From positions 72,508,866 to 72,572,865 of the forward strand of contig CM036758.1 in the NCBI GenBank assembly GCA_020796225.1: a stretch of DNA of 64,000 nucleotides. The letters are read 5' to 3'. The stretch comes from Arion vulgaris (taxonomy: Eukaryota > Mollusca > Gastropoda > Stylommatophora > Arionidae). Numbering within the stretch: the first letter of the stretch is position 1; each line of letters opens with the position of its first letter. Under the pieces are notes generated by a model, which was not told where the DNA came from, did not search any database, and was given only the letters and a program-made list of their open reading frames with translations. Position numbers and translations under genes: made by a program. This document shows, piece after piece, positions 41,665 through 52,998 of this stretch.

Positions 41665-43305
41665 AACATTTTAAAAATAGAAGTTATAGATAGTTATTAT
41701 CTATCTATTAAAAGAAGATAAAGGTAGTCTGAGTACCACTTTGTAGCAAGTTAGGCTAGGGAATCTATTGAACAGAGAGTTAATTGTTAATTAAACAAAC
41801 ACAATACAATGGTGTGCAAATCCGACTACTAGACTGACTTTCCAAAACATGTAAATAAATTATCATACCTCATATCTTTTGGCTGTTGTGGATTTTTGTG
41901 ACTTCATGTTGTGTGCATAGTTTTTTTTATAATTGTGAAGGAAAATTAACGTTGAAGCGGTATCAAAATATATTGATCTTTAGTGTTGTCCATACTTGAA
42001 TGTAACACATACAATCATTTTTGGCTTAGTTGTTCCAACACTTTTTTGTTTATTGATATTAGATCATCTTCAATGATCCAGTGACACTTGGGCTCTTGCC
42101 CGTCAGTCCAATGCCATGTAGTGGTATCTGCATGTAAGTTTTTAACTTTGTTCATTATAATCTGTTCCATTTATTTGGCCCTGGAGGAAGAATAGCCCTT
42201 CTGACAGCATCCAAAGCAGTGCTATCCAATGTTTATATATATTGGGGCACATCTAACTAAACAATGTGGAGGCACGGGCGCCATGTGGTAATTCTAATAA
42301 TAATAGTGATAAAGTAATATTAATAGTAACACGAATAATAAAAATAATAGATGAAAACATAATCCTGACTAAAAGTTAACATTTTTTAAATATTATGTTT
42401 ACGAAAAACTGAATCATACTGTTATTCAAGACAAAAATTTTATCCTTGAAATTTTGAATTAATTTCAAAGTTGGAGTGGATGAGTAAAATAGGGCACCAA
42501 GGATGTATCAGATGGTTAACATGGCGCCCATGGACACCACATTGGACAGCACTGATCCAAAGCTTTGCACCCGAAGAGGTTAATTTACATGATATGTCCA
42601 CAGTTTGCACTCCGAAGTGTGTTGTGGTTAGACTTTGTTCATATGATTATTAAGTGGTATGTTTTGGGATCGGAGCCATATAATGGTGCTCTGATTCTCC
42701 TTGAGAACTTTGTTATATATTAGTAATAGTTGACAATGTATGAAAGTCATTGTTATGTGACCTGTTTGAAAGTGCATATTTTGATGCAAGCATATTTGAA
42801 ATGTAAATGAGATTGAATAATAATGTAAGATTTCTGAATTTATTTCAACATTGAAAAAGAATAATTCTACTGTACTTTATGTTACAAGCTGGCTACCTCA
42901 TTAAAACAAAGTACATATGTATTTCTGACCATTTTCAACTATTCCAGTTTTTTTTATCAGATATATATAGGTTTCTGAATACTTGACAATCTGTTTAAAA
43001 AAAAAAAAAGTTATATTTTGCTATAAGCAGCATATTGTTTTTGTTTTATTTTGTGTTGTATTAGTGCTTGCCAATATACATGTCTTTTTCATGTGTGTTG
43101 ATATTTTTGTTATATTACATGATTGGAGGGTATCTATGGTGAAGCAGTTAAGACTTTGCCTGTCACTCTGAAGGCTTGGGTTCGAATTTGGATGTGTCAC
43201 TGACTACTATAAGCCCATGCAGCTGGTGTGTAGTCCCTGATGGCATACAGAGCGTCCGCCCCAATTGTGGTCAATTGTTTAAGAAAACATTATAGGCAAG
43301 CAACT
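41665..43305. other. no gene recognised
   Basis: Long AT-rich stretch. A tRNA-like SINE head may start near 43125 (ggtgaagcagttaag, gggttcgaat) but the copy is poor. Nothing else is assigned. Confidence 0.4.
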
Positions 43306-43315
43306 TAATAAGAGA

Positions 43316-43460
43316 ACCACCCGAAGTCGAGAAGGCACACCTGTATGGTGGGGACACTGATAATAAGGAAAGCAGGTTTTCATGCAAAAATAAGTCGATC
43401 GCCAGAACAGGCGTCCTGACTACGCCTGAATTCATAGCAGGTGAACACAAGTAGAGGAAG
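43316..43460 (+). mobile_element. SINE-C copy with target-site duplication
   Basis: Flanked by aataagaga at 43307-43315 and 43461-43469. Confidence 0.82.
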
Positions 43461-43839
43461 AATAAGAGAAGACACCAGCCAGCATTAAGTCTCTACCATC
43501 ATAAGGAAAAATCAAAGGACATACATCAGTCATTTATGAACAACAGAATAATAGACATTCACAACAATAAATTAGTTGTGTACTAGAGGGCAGCAGAGAA
43601 AAAAAAAGGAAGACCAGAAGAAACTTTTTGCAAAACTATTACAATAGAGTGCAAAACTCTTGGTTTATTACAACATGCAAGAGTATCATCACACTGTAGA
43701 AACTGAATAACACTAGTTTCTGCCATATACACCAACTTTGGGACTGAAAAACTCAGTATAGATATAAATAATTTAAAAGATTGACTATCTTCTTGTTCAC
43801 AGTTTTAAGTAATTTAGAAGTCTACAACTTTGTGTAAGG

Positions 43840-44145
43840 TGTTGTTTACGTTTGTTCTTATCAATAAAGTTAACCACTCTTTGTATCTGTGTAGTTTGCG
43901 AGAGAACATGCATATGTGAACCTTCTGCCCTCTGAACCCTTTAGTCCTAGGCATGATGGACAAGCACATCTGAATTTTGACCAAAGTGTATGTATATTAT
44001 CCAACAGGACACAAATTTATACAGACGGTAACTGAGATTTTATAAACAGAAAAACTCCACTTTAAAGTACCATATCTGGAGTTATACTGTAGCATGGTAT
44101 CAGATCTGATTAGTCTTAGGGAGGCTGTCAGAGAGGACTCATACC
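43840..44145 (+). repeat. repeat L copy
   Basis: Collinear with 50150-50319 plus 50829-50935, including caggacacaaatttatacag and gtagcatggtatcag. Confidence 0.55.
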
Positions 44146-44149
44146 AACT

Positions 44150-44915
44150 TTGTATATGCGAAACAATGCTTATAATATTTAACTTATATAATGTGAAGAA
44201 ATCCTCATTGTTTATTATACACAAACTTACACTGTGGCTTATAATATGTAAAACTTTGAATAACCTACTCCATGAACACCAAAGACTAGTTATGAAAGCA
44301 TTCTTATTTATATGCTGATCAACTATATGTTTAATGTGAAGTAATATAAAATGATATGACAGTAAATTCATCATGTCATTTTTGTCTTATACATACTTGA
44401 GAGAGTCTATGTATCAATGTTGTTAGTTAATTGCATATCCTTTACAGGACTTTGCGAATCAACCACAGCTTTTAACGATGTTTGTGATTTTTCTAGGCAT
44501 TATTACGTTCAGTGGTTTGCCGTTGCTTTCTGAACGGGTGGTGCCATCGTCCTTTGTTAAAATCCACGCAAACAATTTGCAACCAAACTGTCTGCAGCGT
44601 GATTCGAACTCAGAACGTCGGGTTAATAGAGACAGTCACTAAGCCACAGACGCCACCATTAATGTTGTTACTGAGTTCTATTCTAGAATACAAGGGTTCT
44701 AATCCTGATATGGTCAATTTCCCAGTCAGCCCAACTGAACATTGGTACCAGAATTTCTTTATTAGGAAAACTTACTGAATTTGTAACATTTGTAATTTTA
44801 TAACTGCATAGATGCTGGCATTTCCAGCAAGCTGTAAGGGACTTAGAACATATTGGTGGGTGTATGAGTCCAAGGAAGCTGTAAAGAACTTCGCACATAT
44901 TGGTGGGTGTATGTG
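44150..44915. other. no gene recognised
   Basis: The open frames here lack splice support or family resemblance. A tRNA-like stretch at 44590-44650 is too weak to call. Confidence 0.35.
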
Positions 44916-44924
44916 TGGAATATC

Positions 44925-45135
44925 TGGCTGAATGGATTATAGTGCGAGCTCCCATATAGGAGGCCACAGTTAAATCTCCAGTAAGGCCAATGAATATTTT
45001 TCGGCCGGGGACATAAAGAAAAATCCTAACCTGAATAGTTTCGCGATGACTGCGCTTGCCATGCGGCCATTAAATTCCACAGGAAGATGTTCCCTTGTCC
45101 TACACCACCATAAGAAGCAGTATTACAAGCCTAAA
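44925..45135 (+). mobile_element. SINE-E copy
   Basis: ctggctgaatggattatag head to caccataagaagcagtatta end. Confidence 0.7.
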
Positions 45136-45356
45136 CGTTTTTTTTGTATGAGTCCAGAGACTCAACCAGTTGTTCAGTTTATTACATACATATTTATTAC
45201 TTGCTAGTTTGCATTGGTGGTTATTGTATTAGTTAATAGAACCTGTATCATTGCACTCCAGATTGTCCTATAGTGGCTCAGTCTACTCCAGTAGATTTTG
45301 AGTGATATGCATTAAGATGGTTCATGTGACTTGTATGTTGCACAGTCAGACACACA

Positions 45357-45588
45357 GGGGAGTCACTATAGCAAAGTGGTTAGGACGTTTGTCTGGCCTT
45401 CTGAAAGTTGCCGGTTCAGGTTTTGACCTGAGTCATATATGCAATTATTTCAAGGAGGTCCGTAGGATTGTTGCTAGAGCTGCAGAGTTTGTGCACCACT
45501 CTTGGCATTGGGCGTGCCATTTCTGCAGAGGGGGACAGAGTTATATGGGGAAACCTGGTGCAATTAAGTCAATCCTTCGCCTTTAGAT
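45357..45588 (+). mobile_element. SINE family G copy
   Basis: gagtcactatagcaaagtgg head, ggtccgtaggattgttgctag body, caattaagtcaatcc end. Confidence 0.65.
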
Positions 45589-45599
45589 ACACACACACT

Positions 45600-46145
45600 C
45601 CTTATCTGACCTCAGAGGCATCATGTGCTACATTTAATTCTATCAGTTGCAGTTGGGACTGCCACAACAAATGCTGTGTAAATACATTTGATGAGCAGTA
45701 CAATATAACTAATATGGGAGTTTTGCTAATATCCTTCTTTGTTTATTCCTGGCTTGATAATCTTGATTTCTCCAAAGTGAATGTTGGCCAAGTACCTAAT
45801 CAATGTTGGCAACTAGAACAGCATAATTTCTGGACTTGATGTGTAAAGTTTGAGTGTATGTTGTTGCCTCATTGAAAATATACGTTGTTTTTTTTAAATT
45901 AAAAATTCAATTAATAAGAAAAATTGTATATTCCCAGGGATGCATTTATTGTTTTTAAGTATTATTTAATCAAATTATTTAATTTAGAATTTTGATCTCA
46001 GCCATTACATTCAAGCAATTTTGAGAATGACATTTGCAGCAATACTTTGTTACTTTACCAAAGATCAAGATGGAGATGAAAAGACATGATAAAAAGTATT
46101 TTTCTAATAAAATGCTATGTTACCAGTGCCAAACTTGATCCCTGA
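45600..46145. other. no gene recognised
   Basis: AT-rich; nothing assigned. Confidence 0.35.
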
Positions 46146-46149
46146 CAGC

Positions 46150-46500
46150 AACACACCACAGAAAGCTCACCACATGCAAAAGGAAATGCTTGAGGAAGGT
46201 GGTGGAAGTCCCCAGGAAAGATAGACTATGAAACGAGGACATCAGAAGCATAATGGGTATAACTTCTTCATTCACCAAATGCATTGAAAGACAACAAATG
46301 CAGTGGTGTGGATATTTAATGAGAATGGAATACAACCATCAATAACAGCATACAATTAAAAAGAGATCAAGCACTAGAGCCAAGAGGAGACCAAGAAAAA
46401 GAAGGATAGATAATATCAAGACCACACTAAATAAACACGGATATAACACAGCAAGAGCGACTTATCTGGAAGCAAAAATTAAAGCTCCCACCCCTTTGCT
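46150..46500 (+). mobile_element. LINE C-terminal fragment
   Basis: Plus strand reads RDQALEPRGDQEKEG-like frames; in another frame KRGRPRKRRIDNIKTTLN, a LINE C-terminus. Confidence 0.6.
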
Positions 46501-46809
46501 TAACAACAAGAGTCGATAACCAATTCCGTCATCCACCTGGGGATATACAATAGACTTTGTTCCTGTTAACTGCTACTCAGAATGGGGAGAGGGGGCATCA
46601 GGTTTTTAAATAACTACAGATTTTATTGTTCAGCATGCTATCGTAATGTCAAGCTGAACTTGGTAAGAAATTACTGGACACTTCAACATAATGTCAAGTT
46701 TTTCTTGTAAAAAAAACAACTACCTCACACTTTTATGTGGAAAACTGGTAAAAATATATTGTACATATTAATTGGAAAAAACTGGTTAACATCAATATCA
46801 AAATATAAA

Positions 46810-46985
46810 TTTTCTGTAGTCTTTTCAGACTTCAGGGTATGAAGTCACTTCATATTTCTATACCCTTGTATGCAGGAGGTAGGAGGATCAATTCCTTTCC
46901 TTGTGTGTGGAAAGTCAAGTGTGTAATTGAACCCACAACCTTCTTGTGTCTGAGTTGATGGGCGACACTTACACATTACGCGAAT
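46810..46985 (-). repeat. repeat J copy
   Basis: Reverse complement of 21838-22012. Confidence 0.55.
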
Positions 46986-47094
46986 CCATCCCATGGTTAA
47001 CATCTGCTAGACATATTTGGTTAAATTGGTTGAACTTTACTGGACACTATCTAGAAAACTGGTTAAAATATAGTGGCCATCTGTGTGGTATAGT

Positions 47095-47300
47095 TAGTTA
47101 GCTAGTTAGTTTGTTCCTTTCGTGCAAAGGCGGCACATAGGGCAGAGGTTTTAGATCTCCATGTGATGCGGTTCTTTGCTAGCAGTTGGAGATCGTGTAT
47201 GGTTTTACATCCCAATAGTTTACTTTCTTGTTGGATGGTTCTTCAAAGTAGATTGTGTGCTATATCTAGCATTAAATCTACTGGATGCACAATCAAAAAT
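47095..47300 (-). mobile_element. LINE C-terminus
   Basis: Minus strand reads LLGCKTIHDLQLLAKNRITW, then SKTSALCAAF, the same family as 3930-4157. Confidence 0.72.
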
Positions 47301-47441
47301 TTGTTTAAATTTACTTTTCTGCAATCAAGATACCACATGAGTGCACAGTCCCTTTCAGTAGGCCGATGTCAACCTGTCAATTATAGGAGCACTCACATGA
47401 TAGCTCTTCTGGCACCTTTTAAAATTATCCCTCCACCCTTG

Positions 47442-47695
47442 TGTTGCCAGGGCCCGCAAGGGAAGCAAAGAATAGTAACACTGCAACCTACAAGGCATGT
47501 CATAAGAGGCGACTGACGTAGGGGCCTAGGGAAGCTACCCTAGTAAATAAAAAGCGGCCCAGAAATAGGACATGCGGGCCTACTTGTAGGCGCATAATTG
47601 ACACAACATGCAATCGCTCTTAGGCTAGGATCACATACAAATCACAAAGAGTGGTAAAAAAGTGGTCGATATGGAGTGTTCGGAGAAGAAGATGA
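47442..47695 (+). mobile_element. SINE-B copy
   Basis: cttgtgttgccagggcccgc to ggtcgatatggagtgttcgg and agaagaag; well preserved. Confidence 0.82.
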
Positions 47696-47838
47696 AATTA
47701 TTCCTCAAGTCTGGATCAAATTTCAGCAAAGTTGATTAAGAAATCTAATATACCAAAAGAATTGAACTTATATACTCAGGTTATTGAATCCAGTACACTT
47801 TCTCTAGCTATGGATAGCCAACTCCATGTAATCATCTT

Positions 47839-48316
47839 CAGTATATATATATGGAACTGCAGTAAAACTATTTGATTGGCAAAACACGTAATTACAAAGT
47901 ACTGTAGTTTTACAAATTACAAAAACAATGACAAAATACAGCAACGCTTCGACCAACAAGGCCTTTATCAAGCAAACGAACAAACAGGAGTGACAAATTA
48001 AAATGAAACACAAATGGACGACCAAATACAAACGTATCTAAGGAAAATCTGGAATAAAAACGAATAACGAAATAAATGTAACACAAAAACACACATTAAA
48101 AACTAGAAATAGAAAGGAAAAGAAACAATGAAACATCTAGTAAATATATAACTTGAATACATGCAACATATACCCATATAGATTACAAAGCATGGGAAGA
48201 GAAAGTACTAAGAAGCATAAGAATGGAATATAACATGAATACATGCAACATATACCCATATAGATTACAAAGCATGGGAAGAGAAAGTACTGAAAGTACT
48301 TTGTAATTACGTGTTT
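47839..48316. mobile_element. fold-back family element with 12-bp target duplication
   Basis: Flanked by tgtaatcatctt at 47827-47838 and 48317-48328. Inside, aacacgtaattacaaagtact near the left and its inverse near 48293-48314 form terminal arms. A cttgataaaggcc / gtcgaagcg block (minus strand, 47935-47972) is shared with 50481-50690. A direct duplication of about 50 bp (48165-48211 and 48237-48290) lies inside. Confidence 0.7.
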
Positions 48317-48594
48317 TGTAATCATCTTATAATGTGAAGCTATATTTGGTAAGAACAAATGACATTTGATGCCATGCCTTGAACTTTACATTGACATAAG
48401 CGGTTTTGTCAGGTGAAGTGAAAGCTATTTGTTTTATATATGCTATTGTTTTCATTTGGTTACATAGATATTGTAATAGTCATAATAAACATACATATAT
48501 TTACTGCAGTTTGAGTTTGTTTTTGTTCTTACTTGCAGAAGTTTTCTTCACTATAATAATAATTCCTCTTGTACCGTTATACGTTACATAGGGC

Positions 48595-48815
48595 CTGCAA
48601 GTAATTTCTCCATACCGCTCTATCCTGGGCAACTCGCTCAATCTCCTCCATGGAACTGAGACCGATATTTCCTGCCTCTCTCAGCAAGTTCGCTTCAGGG
48701 TCTCCTTAGGTCGACCTCTCTTTCTTGAACCCTTGGCATCCCACTTCAATGCCTGCTTTGATATTCTTTGATCATTTCTCCTCAAGGTGTGTCCAACATA
48801 TCTCCATCTTCTCTT
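48595..48815 (-). mobile_element. LINE C-terminal fragment
   Basis: Minus strand reads RRNDQRISKQALKWDAKGSR, GRPKETLKR and GLSSMEEIERVAQDRAVW, a LINE C-terminus. Confidence 0.72.
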
Positions 48816-48868
48816 TCTTCTTCACTATAGCAGATATATAATCTGGTGCAGGGATTCTAGTTTTTTTG

Positions 48869-49234
48869 GTAGTGAGACTAGTAGGATGTTGTATGGGTCT
48901 TAGTGTGCTGTAGTGGGTCGTTGTATGGGTCTTAGTATGTTGCATGAGTTCGTATTATGCTGCAGTGGGCTGTAGTATGTTGCATGGGTTCCTATTATGC
49001 TGCAGTGGGTCTTAGTATGTTGCATGGGTTTGTATTATGCTGCAGTGGGCTGTAGTATGTTGCATGGGTTTGTATTATGCTGCAGTGGGCTGTAGTATGT
49101 TGCATGGGTTCCTATTATGCTGCAGTGGGCTGTAGTATGTTGCATGGGTTCCTATTATGCTGCAGTGGGCTGTAGTATGTTGCATGGGTTCCTATTATGC
49201 TGCAGTGTGCGTAGTATGTTGCATGGGTTCCTAT
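48869..49234 (+). repeat. 40-bp minisatellite, main block
   Basis: The 40-bp unit alternates tgcagtgggctgtagtatg and ttgcatgggttcctattatgc. About nine units, the central ones nearly identical and the outer ones diverged (gtcttagtatg variants). Confidence 0.85.
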
Positions 49235-49576
49235 TGTCATAGTCCCCAGATGGCAGCGGAGGAACAGACAGTTAGCCAGATAGTTAGTGTAGTATAATTA
49301 GATATTTAATAGTTGAGACTATGTGTTGCACTCTCTCAGTGAAGTGCAACATAATCTGGCAATGACGTTTTTTGTGTAGTTAGGGAGTGACGGTGAGGGT
49401 AAATTAGAAAACATAGAGACAGATGGACGAACGTGTGTCTACTCATGATGAACATCACAAAAATAAATATATATGAAGTCTGAAAGACAGTGTTTGTCTA
49501 TATTATCGTCCAAGTATACCATCATTAAATACAATCATCACTACAATATGGACCCTAATGCAAATGGTGTCAATGG
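49235..49576 (+). mobile_element. LTR-like block inside the minisatellite
   Basis: It starts tgtcatagtccccagatggc, has a late AATAAA followed by a GT-rich stretch, and an actaca end followed by TGGACCC at 49549, the shape of an LTR plus a primer-binding site. No second LTR or 5-bp duplication is visible, so this may be a truncated LTR retrotransposon end. Confidence 0.5.
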
Positions 49577-49734
49577 ATGCTGCAGTGGGCTGTAGTATGT
49601 TGCATGGGTTCCTATTATGCTGCAGTGGGTCTTAGTATGTTGCATGGGTCTTAGTATGCTGCATGGGTTTTAGTATGCTGTATTGGTTATGATATGTTGG
49701 GGTGCTCTTAGTATGATTTGTGGTATTTAGTATG
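49577..49734 (+). repeat. 40-bp minisatellite, resumed block
   Basis: Resumes with atgctgcagtgggctg exactly where the left block stopped at cctatt, then degenerates. Confidence 0.8.
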
Positions 49735-49794
49735 GTGTATGCTGTCTTGGCACGTCAAATAATTGAAAGCATAGCTTAATGCAGTATACTATGA

Positions 49795-49965
49795 CCCAGT
49801 GGCGGCTCGTGATCATTTTTGTTGGTGGGGCCAGACATAAATTTTAGAAGAATCATGGTTTCGGTTAGGATATAGTTTTAATGTATAAAATAATAAATAC
49901 ACGTTACACCTTATTTTTGGTGGGGTCCGGCCCTACTGGCCCTTAATGACGAGCCGCCACTGCTA
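49795..49965. repeat. short inverted repeat
   Basis: cagtggcggctcgtgatc at 49797 and its inverse tgacgagccgccactg near 49948 face each other, with tggtggggcc / ggtggggtccggccc inside. This looks like a small non-autonomous DNA element of about 165 bp. Confidence 0.6.
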
Positions 49966-50321
49966 TGACCCATTGCAGCATAGCGTCATGGTATCGACAG
50001 GCTTTCTGTTTTTGAGGATGGTGGTAAACACGAACTTTGGGAATGTAATAAGCCTTGTTGACAATCGATATGCTGCGGCTTGTTCGGTCTGTTCCTGTCG
50101 TTAACTAATGTTAACATTACAAAGAGGCTCATAAAATACTATGACTCAAAAAAGTTAACTTTGTGATCTGTATGGTCTGCGCCGAGAACGTGAATGGGTT
50201 GCACACCGTAAGGCCCCTGCGGCATGTAAGACAGGCACATCCGAATTTCTGCAAAAGGTTATGCATTTAATCCGGCAGGACACATATTTGTACATACGGG
50301 TAACTGTAAGATTTTACAAAC

Positions 50322-50815
50322 TTCTTCGAACGCTCCATATCGACCACTTGTTAACTACTCTTTGGGATTTGTGTGTGATCTGAGCCTAAGAGCGATTGTA
50401 CGTTGTGTCTACAAGTAGGCCAGCACATCCGACTTCTGCGACGCTATTTATTTACTTGGGTACCTTCCCTAGTTCCTAGCGAAACACGTACAAACAAAGT
50501 ACTATAGTTTTACAAAATACAGAAACAGTGACAATAAACAGCAACGTTTCGACCAAAGGCCTTTATCAAGCTATAATTCGTCACTCCTGTTGTGTCGTTT
50601 GCTTGATAAAGGCTTTTGGTCGAAACGTTGCTGTTATTGTCACTGTTTCTGTATTTTGTAAAACTATAGTACTTTGTTTGTACGTGTTTCCTATTTACCA
50701 GTTTTACTGCAGTCTTCCCTATTCCTAGTTCTACATTAGTCGCCTCTTGACATGCCTTGTAGGTCGCAGTGGTACTATTCTTTGCTTCCTTGCAGACCCC
50801 AGCACCACACATGCG
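50322..50815 (-). mobile_element. SINE-B copy split by a fold-back element
   Basis: SINE-B sequence lies at 50322-50480 and about 50714-50815. The break holds the long inverted repeat at 50481-50690 plus a short tail (gttttactgcagt). Confidence 0.8.
50481..50690. repeat. long inverted repeat, 91 and 90 bp arms, 29-bp spacer
   Basis: Arm 50481-50571 and arm 50601-50690 are inverse copies with one substitution and one single-base gap. Any transcript would form a long hairpin. Each arm carries a ttgataaaggc / gtcgaaacgttgc block. Confidence 0.9.
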
Positions 50816-51288
50816 AGATTTCACAAACAGACAAACTCTACTTTAAAGAACCAAAAGTTAAAGTTATACTGTAGAATGGTACCACATATAATTGGCCACG
50901 TTAAGGCTGCTAGAGACGGCACAAGTGAATGAAAGAAGACAAGCTTCACACTGAATGGGTAATCAGTAGTCGTCATGTCTCAAGAAACTTATTTTTTTAC
51001 AAGTCCTGATATGCAAGAGTGAAGGGAAGTTAAATAGCAGATACATTTTCTGGATCAACATCCAGTGCAAAGTAGGAAAACTATGGACAGGGCAGGCTTT
51101 ATAAAGTCCCTCTGTTCCACATATGAGGAAACCGAATCTGAGAGGTTGAACCGCCTAACTGGGGGACTGCCTAGAGTAGTTGATAGTAGCTCGGCCTGCT
51201 AGCTGTGAGACGCCTCATAGCTCGGGTCCGAACCTACTGTCCGGCATTTGTTCGAGTCCCCTGGTCTTACTTCAGGACGATAACGTAG

Positions 51289-51435
51289 TACCTCTGAAGT
51301 CGAGAAAATCTGCCTGTATGGCGAGGAATACTAATAGAGTACATTGAGCACATGGTCTGCCAGTGTTAATTTAAAATGTACACGCTGCTGCAGTAAGAAA
51401 TTGAAAACTGATTTTAACGCAAAAATCAGTTTAGA
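51289..51435 (+). mobile_element. SINE-C, broken
   Basis: tacctctgaagtcgagaaaa start; the body is interrupted at about 51339-51408 by foreign sequence; then ttttaacgcaaaaatcag. Confidence 0.5.
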
Positions 51436-51599
51436 GATGGAACTTCGTATGAGTTGAAAGGACGAAGAAAAAAGAAAAAAGAACCGCCTAACTGAAAAGG
51501 CAGTAAAGCGCAGACGTACACATGCGACGGTGCAGTCTGCATAGTAGAGAGACATAAAATGTCAACATACATCAGTTGGGTACATCTAGCTTGGTTATT

Positions 51600-52500
51600 A
51601 AACCGATGCCATTGCACTCTGAGCAGACACAAAGGTGCTCAGTCTCCCCAACAGATGTCAAAAGGTATGCATACTGATACCCGTGGCTCGCTGGTTTAAC
51701 ATACTCCTCACTCTGCCCATCGGGCATCCAGATCTACTTGTACAACGGGTAACTCCAAACTTCTTAAATCGTTGGATTAATTCAACATCTATTTTAGTGT
51801 CTTCGTCCTACAGGCAGCCGTGAAGAGACCGAAGAACTTCCCTTTTATCCATAGTCAACTCAAATACAATCAATGATGGGATGCAAGCCTGTCCGCTCTC
51901 TCATTGCGGCAAACACCCACATACCCATGGCCGCCCGAGTGGTTACTGGGCCCAAATTGAGGTGTAACGAATAGAACCACTGTTACCTGCCACACATGTC
52001 GTAAGAAGCGTCTAAGGAGATTGGAAGTGGGGCTAGCTAACCCACACCGTAAAAAACACTTGATGGCGACATAACGGAGAGCGAACCGAGTAAACGCTGG
52101 CTGAAACCGGATACATCGCCGAAGGATAAGCACCAGAGCTTCAAATGGGGCTGAAGATGTGACGTATAACACACCAATGCTGAGGCTGCATGCATGATTT
52201 CCACATGAATAGAATTTATGGGGAAATATGGTACACCGGTCTGGGCGGTGATCGCGAGGGAGAGATACCCAGAGCAGTAGGTCCACGCTAGCCAAGAAAC
52301 CCCAGCGTGACTTCTCACCACTATGCATAGACTCATCGGTATAAACAACATCATCATTACTTGCATTAATTTGTATCAGATGCTTAATTGCGAGTTCAGC
52401 CTTCATATTGCCCCGATTTCTACATTCACTTCCGAGAGTAATGACACAGAGAGGGGGCCGCATCAGGCGGAATCGTAAGAGTGGCGGCATAAGCAGCATT
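51600..52500 (-). mobile_element. RNase H LINE split by a chimeric SINE
   Basis: Minus strand 52500-52265 encodes MKAELAIKHLIQINAS and VVYTDESMHSGEKSRWGF (RNase H start with its TDxS catalytic motif). Below 51927 it continues YVGVCRNERADRLAS. The insert is 51928-52264. The 209-codon frame through both parts is accidental. Confidence 0.75.
51928..52264 (+). mobile_element. chimeric SINE: A head, K tail
   Basis: Flanked by ataccca at 51921-51927 and 52265-52271. The first 95 bp is SINE-A (ggccgcccgagtggttac). The rest matches 23596-23790 (taagcaccagagcttcaaat, tttatggggaaat, gggcggtgatcgc). Confidence 0.75.
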
Positions 52501-52639
52501 GTTTCTTTTGCTTCTTATGCTTGGAATTGCAGATTTTTAAAGCCGAAGCATGGACTTTTCACTCCAAGAACGAGTCTTTTTAGGTTATTTCAGATCGCAG
52601 AGTGTGTAGGCCAACAAACACGAAAAATAAATTCCGTGT

Positions 52640-52931
52640 GGAGAATCTAAGATAAATATCATGAGAACTGAGATGAATAGGTGTATTTATAATTACGATA
52701 TGTGTATTTTTTAAAGAGGAAAATATGGGGTTTATTTTAAAAACTTGAGTGGCAACACTGATTAAATGTATTGTGGGTAAAAACTTCCGGAAAAGTTGTA
52801 CCGTCGTCTGCTAGACTTTAACTTTTGAAAACACAATCTTGCAAAAGTGACTTTTCAAAGACAAAGCTTGAAAGTATTTTTTAATACTCTTCATACATTT
52901 CTTGGCAACTTGTATACTGAAGGTGAAAATC
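52640..52931 (+). promoter_or_regulatory. putative promoter of the CW-PWWP gene
   Basis: Upstream of the start codon a near-palindromic acttccggaa (52783-52792) matches the ETS/GABP core CCGGAA. No TATA box is convincing. The transcription start is not determined. Confidence 0.35.
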
Positions 52932-52998
52932 ATGGACAACGAAGGGCATCAGCCATCAATTAGAGAAAAGTTATTAAAACTGAAAAATGGTTTCTCAG
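52932..52998 (+). CDS. CW-PWWP gene, exon 1
   Basis: MDNEGHQPSIREKLLKLKNG, donor tcag|gtaatt, phase 1. Chosen because it joins in phase with the next exon and follows an ETS-type promoter; the least certain exon apart from exon 2. Confidence 0.65.

Larger units (their letters stand above)
50150..50935 (+). repeat. repeat L copy split by SINE-B
   Basis: Repeat L occupies 50150-50321 and 50829-50935. The SINE between them is flanked by agattttacaaac (50309-50321) and agatttcacaaac (50816-50828). Confidence 0.65.

Noticed and set aside
51870..52499. 209-codon minus-strand open frame as a gene
   Set aside because: The ends are RNase H of a LINE and the middle is an inserted SINE read in reverse.
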